Positions 55,709 to 64,000 of a stretch of DNA of 64,000 bases are shown in pieces. The stretch's first letter is position 1; each line of letters opens with the position of its first letter. The notes below the pieces were generated by a model that had not been told where the DNA came from, made no database searches, and saw nothing but the letters and a program-made list of their open reading frames with translations. A program made the translations under genes and the position numbers. This stretch comes from Erythrocercus mccallii (lineage: Eukaryota; Chordata; Aves; Passeriformes; Dicruridae): positions 202,278-266,277 of the forward strand of contig VZRG01000773.1 of assembly GCA_013397435.1 (NCBI GenBank), written 5' to 3'.

Positions 55709-58700
55709 GTGAGCGCGGGCCTGGGCCCGGGGCCACGCGTGGAGCCCGGGCCCCGTGGGCCTCCCCGGGGAGCAGTGGGGGGCGGCTGGAGAGCTCCGTC
55801 CCCTCACGGGGCTGGGGCCGGGGCTGGCTGCCCCCTCGGCCCCCGGGACGGCGGGGCCGGGACTCCCGGGGCGGGGAGGAGCCCCTCTTGTGCCCGGCGC
55901 GGGGAGGGGGACCCCGATCCATCCTCCATCCCCATTGCTTTTCCTTGGAGAGGATGGGGATGATGATCCCCTTGGGTTCTGTCTGGAGGGGACACACCCT
56001 CCCTGCACCCCAGGATCTCACCTGTGGGAGGCTGGTGGTGATACCCTCCTGTGCACATTCTCTAGGGTTCGTTGTCCCTGGACGCTGGCTCTGGGGACAG
56101 ACCCACATCCTCGGATCCCGCATCAGCTCTGGGGAGGCTGCCCCATGCTACCTCCTCAGTGAGGGAGCTGGTGAGACCCTGCTTTAGGTGCCAGAGGCAC
56201 CTTGGAAGAGACCATCACCCCATCTGAGGGCCACCCCCTCCCCGTACTCAGGATATTTGAGCAACACCTTGCCTGAGGTGGTATCTCCAATGCAGTCCCC
56301 ATTGGGGTGTCTAGGGTGGTATCCCCAGGTTGTATCCTACTCAGGACTGTCATTCCCCACCAAAAGGGCCTGGGCATCTCCCACTATGCCAGCCTGGGGA
56401 AAGTGCCCCTTGTTCCTTCCTCCAAAGGGATGTGGAGGTAGTGCCACCTCCATCAGCCCTTTCCACAGAATGAATTTGGGGATAGTTTTGTTCTCCTACC
56501 ATCCATTTTGGGGAGGGACATCCATTTTGGCAGCTTTGTCCTCCACATCTCATTTTGGGGAAGAATGCATAGAGAGGACCCGCTTTCTCCTTCCCTGCCT
56601 CCATGGAGAAGTGAGAGGTCTCCAGGTGCTGCCTACCTCTGAGTAAGGGCTGTGTGAAAGACCCACTGTACCCATGTACATGTCCCACCCTCAAAGTGAG
56701 ATGTCCCGTGCTCAATCTCTGGTATAGAAGAGGGGTGCAGCCCTGCCTCATATCCCATCTCCTGCAGGGTGGCTCTCTTCCAACACTGATGTTTCCATCG
56801 CTTCTTGTGATGATCTTTGGTTCTTCCCATCACAGGTGGCTCTTTGGAGCTGAGGAGGTGTGTTCTGTCCCTTGTTTGGATGTTTTACTCACCGATCTTC
56901 TGGGGAACCCCTCCTGTCTCCTACCTGCGTAAAGTTTGTTACTGTTCTGGGGAGCAAGTGCCATATGAAGCCAGCTCCCTGTAAGACCCTTTGTCCTCCC
57001 TCTGGTTTGTCCAGATTTCCTACATCTGACTTTCCTTTAGCCTTTTTGAGGACCTCTTTTTCGATCCTGGACCCTCTTGGTTTCCACAACATGTGACCCT
57101 TTACCATTCCTAGTACTTTGGTATTTGAAGGAGTTGTGTGATCCTTCCTCCTCTGAAGATTTAGTGTTTACAGTAGGTCTTGTGTATGGAGCTGGGATTG
57201 CAAAATGTTTTCAGTTTTATAGTCTTCCCAGTGTCTTCCCACTGCACCATATACCTCTCTAGGCTGTGATTTTGGCTTGTACCCCATATTGAACAGGGCT
57301 GGGCCTGTTTGGGGTTTGGATGAGATCTGTGTGGCTGCCTCAGCAGGGGGTGCTCTCCCCTCCTCAGCCAAATCATCCCAGTGCCCAGGTTCCCGTTAGT
57401 TTGGGAGGTGCCAGCTTTCAGATGAGGTTTGAAATCTGGAGTCGCTCCTTTGACCACAGTCTGGGATGCTTTGCCTCCCTAAATTCCTCCCAACCCAGTG
57501 GAGAGCTTTAGTCCTCAGAAGCTTCCCCGTTCTCTCCTGGCAAATAGAAGTCTCCAGCCCTCATTTTCCATAAATTTCCTCAGCAGTATCAGTTGTCTGT
57601 GGATCGTTTCCTGTCCCTCAGCTGTTGAGTAGTGTTGGGTGCTATGAAACAGCTGCCTCTCCCTGTCTCGGAAGGGACCATATTCATTGGTGGGAGAAGT
57701 GAATTCTCCATGCATGCTGTTTGTAAACAAATGCTTTGGGATCCTTTGAAATGTTGTTCTTGAAGTGAATTCAAACTTGTCTTGAATGAAACATTGCCAT
57801 GTGGGTGGGAGAGTGCGCAACTATAAACAAAGTTTAGTAATAAATAGCAGTGTCTTGCATTGGGAAGAGGGGTCTGGTGGCAGTGAAGTTTTGTGCTGTG
57901 CCTTTTCATCCTCCTCTATCTCTTTAAGGTTCTACAAGAGCAGGTAGATGGTAGATTAACAAAACTCTCAACTATAAAGCGGCATAGGGAGTTATAGTGG
58001 GTGATAGCAGGGAGAAGAGAAGGTCACTCAGGAAGACACCACAAGATCAGTTGTGTCAGAAATGCATGGGATGAGATTTTTGTTGTGACCAGTTCAGCTA
58101 ATTTTCTTGTGAAGCATAAACCACTCTGGAATGGAAGGTGCAGCTCAGAGGGTCAGGGGCTGTGTGTGGGCAGCCTGTTCCTTGGAGAAGTCCTGGACAA
58201 TGAGTTGGAGCAGCATGTACAAGGCCTGGGGTGTGACAGAGAGAGCGAGCCTCTCATGGTGTCACCATGGATGCTTTATCAGGAAATCTATCTCTGCTGC
58301 TTTCCAGGGAGCTGAAAAGCATTCTGGTGGCGGGAACAACCAGAGCAGTCCAGCTGCTCTGAGAAGCCCTGATGCCCCAGGCAGCACACAAAATAGAGTT
58401 AAAGAATCATTTTGGTTTGAAAAGACCTTTAAGATCATCAAGTCCAGCTGAAAAATTTCATGATCTCTAGTAATTGATGTCCATGACAAAGCAAGCCATT
58501 GGCCTGCAGGGAGAATCAGAGACAGAAGGGCAGGAGGCACCTTGGCTGCTTGACTGTAAATGCATGGGCAATTAGTGAAAACTAGAAGGAGGTTAACAAT
58601 GGTGGCATTCAGAAGCTGTGTGACAGGGAAAAGCATTTCTCTCTCACACATGTATTCTGCTCAGCTCCTTCCCTTCTGCCTGGTTTGTGCTGGGCTGCTG

Positions 58701-61700
58701 TCTGTCAACTGGGCAATGTCCAGGAGTAGGACCCAGGTTAAAGACCCCTCAATGAGAGATGAAGTAGATGGCCTTAGGGCAGCTGATCAATGAGGAAGAG
58801 GCCTGTAGGTCCCATGGGTCTGCTTTGGACCTTCTGCAGGATCCCTGTGGCATAAAGCAAACTTTTCCTTTCATCTATTATTAGGAACGGAGGCATCTCA
58901 TCTTCCAGAGCCAGCTGAAGCAGGATGTCCAGTGTTTCACCTCTGTTGCCCAGTCTGAATCCTTCTCATTCTTCCTCCTTTTTTTCCCAGGCTGTGGACT
59001 GCCAGTCTGGTATTCCCTTCAGCTCATCCCATCCCCAAGGCAGTATCAGAGCCTCAGTCTTGGTGTGTGGGATTTTTCATTCTTTTGTTTATCTTGTTAA
59101 TATTTGTTTGCTCTGAGAATCACAGTTCTGATGAAGCAGCTTCACTGTTTACATCTCCTTGGAAATGTGAACTGAGGTTCTCCTGGGTGGCTGTGGAGTT
59201 GTTGGGCTATGGCAGGAGTTAGTGCTCAGCTTCAAATAATTAAGACCCCAGAGTGGTGGGTGTCACTTTTTGGGTGGAAAGGAGGAGAAATGAGAAGAAT
59301 TCATGCACTTGGTCCTGGGGAGAGGAGTTGTGAGCAGCAGGAAGGTTACAGTGTTTTTTTCCTGATGCAGTGGGCTACAGAGGTACGTAACAGTGTGCAG
59401 ATATCTGTGCCCTTGTTGGCTTTGTGTCTTCCTAATCCCAGAAGTGGAGGCACATGAAGGTCAGCTGGTGAATGGGGTGTGAGTGTGGCAGTGCACAGAT
59501 GTGGTAGACTCTTCTTGGACCTGAGATACTTCGTGTGGATGTGTCTCACTATGAAGAGTGGAACCACCCTTGGCTGCTGACATTGCACTCATTAGAGAAG
59601 GAAGGTTTCTTACTGCAGCTTGAATCTTCTCATTCAGTGTTTCACAGGTGAGAGCTGTGTGTTGGTCAGCAGGAGAGCACCTTAGATCAGTGCAGTGCTG
59701 TGACTGCTTGTGAGATCCATGTTCCCCATCAGACCTCCCCCAGGTTTTTAACGGGATTTTGAGCAGGCTTTTTTTTTCTTTTTTTCCTTAATCTATAAAA
59801 TGCAGTTTCCAGCTGTGCCTTGTCTTTTCCACTTGATTCTGGAAGCTTCTTGGGCAAACATTTGTGTGGCTCTTAGTATGACAGAGCTCTCAGTTCTGTA
59901 GAGGTGCTGCAAGAACAGAACTGTAAATTCTTCTGGATATCCGTGCAGTTGGGAAGGGAGCAGCCATGCGGATGGTTTGTATTTTGCTGGGACATAAGCT
60001 TCAGTCATGTGTAAAGTGTTGTCTCCTACCCAAGTCGATCATGCGAAATTTACCTGGACAGCATGGACTTCTCACCAGCCAGGTATTGTGCACGTTTGCC
60101 TCAGCTGAACTACAAATTTGTCTTTTCATCTGGTACAACTCTGAGACTATTCTTATATCAGCTGAAATGTGATTTCTTTTGATTAATTTTCTGTTTCTTA
60201 TTGATACTGCTCATTTTCTGTTGATCAAAATGTGTTCCCACAGAGGCATGCTAAAGTTTAGGCTAAACTTTTCAGAGCAGTTTAATGAGTGCAGTATGTG
60301 TGTCCAGGTAAATCCTTAGCACCTGGCCTGAAGTTCTGCCTTGTCTTTCCATAAATTGCGGAGTGCTTGAAAGTTTGAATTTCTTTTGCCTGTGAAGAAA
60401 TCACTTTGGTGATCACTTCACTTATCTTCACTTGGCCACCTCCCCTCTTCTAGACTAGAGAGCAGAAAGGCCCCATTCTTCTGCAAGGAGACCACTCCTC
60501 CCTCCCCATCCTACTGGTTCTGCATTGCTGGGAGAACACCAGTGATCTGAGGTACAGTGGTGGGATGGTGCTGCTCCTCCTGCCGTTACTGCTTTCTCCC
60601 TCTTGCAGGTTTCCATTCCAATTTTAGTTTCACAGCTGTGATGATTGCTTGGTCTCAGCTGTGAAGTGAAAATTGGTATCCAGCTAATCACTGGCCCAGT
60701 GTCTTATCCAGACCTGCTTAATTATCACCTGCTCTCCAAAGCCGGGTACAAGGCAGTGATTAGGACAACACTGTGGAGGCAGAACAAAGCGGGTGCTGCT
60801 GGAATTCCCAGTGTAGGGGTCAGATGCCATTGGTATTTGGCAGCCTCATCTCTGCACATGTGCATGAGGAAATGCATTGATGCTCTCTGAAAGGCCGAGT
60901 GATTTATTTTTATTGCAGGGTCTTTTTGAAATTGATGCCAGCGGTGACTGTCCTTCTGGCTGGAAATGCTGGGAGCTGGGGAAGGGATCCTAAACTTAAT
61001 AAGCAGTGTCAGTTTCTAAGTAGTGGTGAGTGCTGGCATGGTGCCCCTGCCTTTCCTGCCAGCTCTTTGTAGCATGTGTTGGGGGAGTAGTTTTATTTTG
61101 ATTTTGGGAACTTTTAAAAATTTGTTTTTAATTGGAAACTTTTGCTGTCTCCAGAAGACCTTTGCCTGTCCCATGCCCCTGGTGGAGACTGCTTCCATCT
61201 CAGCATGAATTTCATGCAAGTAGTCTGTGAGTGAAAAGGCCTACAAAACTCCATTGCATGTTCATGTCCCTTGTGGTGGTCTAAGTGACAGCATTGGCCC
61301 TACTGGAAGGTGGCCATCACTTTCAGTTTCTGGTCAGTCCTTGTCCATTCCATGTGGAGGGGAGCACTTTGCACATGAGAGACCACAGCACCCCATCTGT
61401 GCTCCAGAGGATGTGTTTTCGTGCCTGCTATGAGGTGAGCTGCTCTGGTTAGCAAGGGCCCACCAACAGTTACTTCAGACATTTTGCGTGTAGGTTACTG
61501 CAGCCTGTGCCTCTGTCTCCTGAGCTGCTGAGGATTTGGCAGAGAGCTGCTAACCACTGTCTGCATTCGTGGTGGGGAGTTCCTGTAATGCTGCCTGTGC
61601 TGGGGGTGGCCCATGGACACTGGAGCTGATTCTGGCTGGAGCTGCTGCTGGAGGCCGTTTCCAAGTGGTATGGTGGTGGGAGCTACAGCAGTGCCAGGGC

Positions 61701-64000
61701 TGAGGTGAAAATGGAGATGGTTAGTTGACAGTATTCCCTGCTTCCCTGGACTGTATTTTCTGTGCCTGTTGCTATGTGTCCTGCTGTTTAGACCCAGGTA
61801 CTACTGACTCTGTAGGTGTCCGGTGTTCTCAGTTGTGGTTGGAGCTGTGCTCTGGAGGCCACATTGGATGGCAGTCACAGCCTGGTTTCTTTGCCCAGGG
61901 GTGGCATTCAGAAAGCCGAGTTAGCCAAATCGGGCTGCAGACCAATTTCCCTAAGGCCTTGTGTGTCCTATGCAAACAATGAAGCTTTACAAAATCTATT
62001 GAACTAGTTTGCAGCCAGAACTGGTCAGAATTTTTTTTTTGACTGAGTGTATTTTCTCCCAAAATATGGTGTTATGTTGAAGCCAGCATTTTTCTTAGGG
62101 AGGCATTGTTTTCAGTTATGTGTTTGGTGGCAATGTTTCTTAATTTTAAGCCTCTTTTGTCATTTCTGACAAAAAAGAGAAAAGAAAGAAAGAAAGGTCA
62201 ATAAACCTTTACTCAGCCATGTGAATGCAGCTGTTTTGGTGCAGTTCGGTGTTCTGAAATCATCTGGAGGACTCTGGTCTTCCAAATTCCAACACAGTCC
62301 AAAAACCTAACTTGATGTCTCAGAAACTGCTGCAAAGTAAATCAGTGTGCCCGAACTGTGGTACAGCTGTGCTCCAGCATGGTTCAGTCTTGGAGGTCAA
62401 GGCAAAGTGCCATAAAAAATGACTCATAAACCACCATAATTTGGGTCACAACCTGAGCATTTTTTGTTGTATCTGATGATAGTGGTGGCCCCACCGCTCA
62501 GTTTTCTGGTTCCTGCTGAGATACATATTTTTTCTAAAAGTGAACTAAAGTGAACTGTAGAATTTCATCTAGAACTTTGCCATTCCCAAATCCCAGACAT
62601 TGGCTTACCCACAGGGTCGGTACTGGGTCTTCTGGGTGGTAGTGTAAGCAGTGATGTTCTTTCCTACATGGCTGCAATGAGAGCAGGATGTTGCTGGGGA
62701 AGGCAGCGTTTCATAAGGGACTCTGAGAAGGAAGATGCTGGCGTGCAGGGGTGGAGGTAGATGGTCCATGAGCCCAAGATCATTGTGCTTGGAGGACTGA
62801 GCTTTCAGTACATCCCTCTTCTCCATCATGCTCCTGACCTCTTTCTCCTGTGATTTCTTCACCCAGTCTCCTTGCAGGTGTGAACTCTTGAAGGTGGAGG
62901 CATCCACCCATCACTATGCGCATAGACATGCTCAGGAAAGAAGGGTTTGTGAAAATAAGCAGAGAAAATCTATTTTCCCCCGCAGTTTTTCTGCTGCACA
63001 CATGGGTTTGGCTTCAATCCTCTGTCAGGGTGGGCATCAGGCCCTTCATCTAGACTTGAAAGCTGTATATGTAGAGGTGTAGGGAGCATAGTTGAAATTC
63101 CTGAAGCCCTTTTTGAGCTCAGTGTACTTAAAGGGGTAGGAAGCCTCTTGCATGTCTGCATGACAGTTGCTGAACTGTTCTGAGCTGAGGGTACCTGCTG
63201 TAATGAATGGCTACTCCTCCACCCCTGACTGCATCCAAATAAATAGAACAATGTTGTGGTTTAAGATATTTGATCTGTGAAAAAGCCCGTGAAGAGGAGC
63301 TGGGCTTGCAGAACACAACAGATACCGAGTCTGCAGGAAATTGCCTTCATGTTGCACCAGCTTTGCATCATGCTGCACATCTGATGAGGCAGCAGTCAGG
63401 GCTCTGTGTTTTTGGTGTTTCCTATTGATTTCCTCCTCTTTCCATCCCTTGTTTGTTATTCAGAGCCTGCCCTTCTGACCTGTGCTGGATGGATTTTTGT
63501 TTTCCAGAAGGGGGATGTGGCACCACGTGGCTACGTTACTGTTTGCCCCGCTGGTGCTGGCTTGCTAGGCAGCAGCTGGCAAGTTAAGTAAAACTTAATC
63601 CTGCTGGTGGCTGCCGTTGGAAATTTTTGGACCAAATCCTTTTGTAAAGGCTTTTTGGAAGGCGTTTCAATAAAGTACAAATAGGGGAATTAGTCTAATC
63701 TCTGTGACTTTGTCTGCTTTGTCCATGTGCTTATCTGTGTAATGCCGTGGTGGCCTTAGGAGAGAGTGTGAGCTTTTGGGTTGTGAATATCACTGTCTCT
63801 GAGGACTGCATTAGCTTGCAGAGCTGAAGCATTAGTGTTTCCCTGAGCCCCAAAGCTCTTGGTTTCACTTGTTTCCATTGCTATGTTGTTACTACTGTAG
63901 CACTAATATTAAACCCATCCAGGAATGGGCTGGAACTCTCAGGAGGTTTTGGCAGGCAGAGATGCCTGGTGCTGACCTTCCTGTGCTGTGTAATTCTGTA
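55709..64000 (+). other. DVL3: DVL3 intron 1 (incomplete, at least 8.3 kb)
   Basis: GC-rich for the first 200 bases, then ordinary sequence to the end of the window. I find no exon encoding the next DVL3 block. It contains one CR1 fragment, T runs near 58979 and 59768, and a GAAA-rich stretch near 62176-62197. An AATAAA at 63669-63674 has no open frame before it. No nested gene is recognised. Confidence 0.8.
58395..58449 (-). mobile_element. CR1 LINE 3' terminal fragment
   Basis: AAGAATCATTTTGGTTTGAA, AAGACCTTTAAGATCATC and AAGTCCAGC match the reverse complement of the last about 55 bases of CR1. It lies on the minus strand, as does the copy at 35714. The rest of the element is absent. Confidence 0.75.

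Noticed and set aside
54831..56123. Frames of 250-430 codons around the DVL3 start
   Set aside because: They run through the N gap and are artificial; only 55542-55708 has protein-level support.

Overview
The window is nuclear DNA from a vertebrate, almost certainly a bird. It has intron-rich genes with GT-AG splice sites, CpG-island promoters, 3'-end fragments of CR1 retrotransposons, a short microsatellite and one run of N (55266-55499). Exon by exon, the proteins match ABCC5, EIF2B5 and DVL3, in the same order and orientation as on human 3q27 (ABCC5 reversed, EIF2B5 and DVL3 forward). Identifications rest on the encoded protein, splice phase and gene order; no database search was run.

Positions 1-15.7 kb hold the 5' end of ABCC5 on the minus strand: a non-coding exon 1 in a CpG island, the start-codon exon at 14297-14471, a 12.5 kb intron, then three closely spaced coding exons (1631-1788, 1230-1385, 367-514). 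These give residues 1-197, the cytosolic N-terminus and first membrane helix; the rest lies beyond position 1. The CpG island at about 15.2-16.6 kb carries two ZNF143-like motifs, an NRF1-like motif and a degenerate pentamer array.

Positions 16.6-32.8 kb hold no gene I can name. In human this slot carries the HTR3C/D/E receptor genes, of which I see no clear remnant. Several strong splice acceptors on the plus strand are followed by short open blocks, and a subset (25507, 26562, 30229, 31325, 31582) joins in compatible phase to a stop at 31641-31643. I report it as a candidate unannotated spliced transcript at low confidence.

Positions 32.9-51.9 kb hold the complete EIF2B5 gene: 16 coding exons that splice without any phase break into 707 residues, with a CpG-island promoter containing tandem ETS motifs and a 3' UTR with two AATAAA signals. 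Its product is the catalytic epsilon subunit of eIF2B, which exchanges GDP for GTP on eIF2.

Positions 51.9-55.5 kb are intergenic, with a (GGAT)n microsatellite and an unexplained 347-codon open frame antisense to, and running away from, the DVL3 promoter. DVL3 starts at 55542. Only its first coding exon (55 residues of the DIX domain) is present; the remaining 8.3 kb looks like its first intron, with one CR1 fragment. The three named genes do not form a pathway: they are an exporter, a translation-initiation factor and a Wnt signalling adaptor that share conserved neighbourhood.
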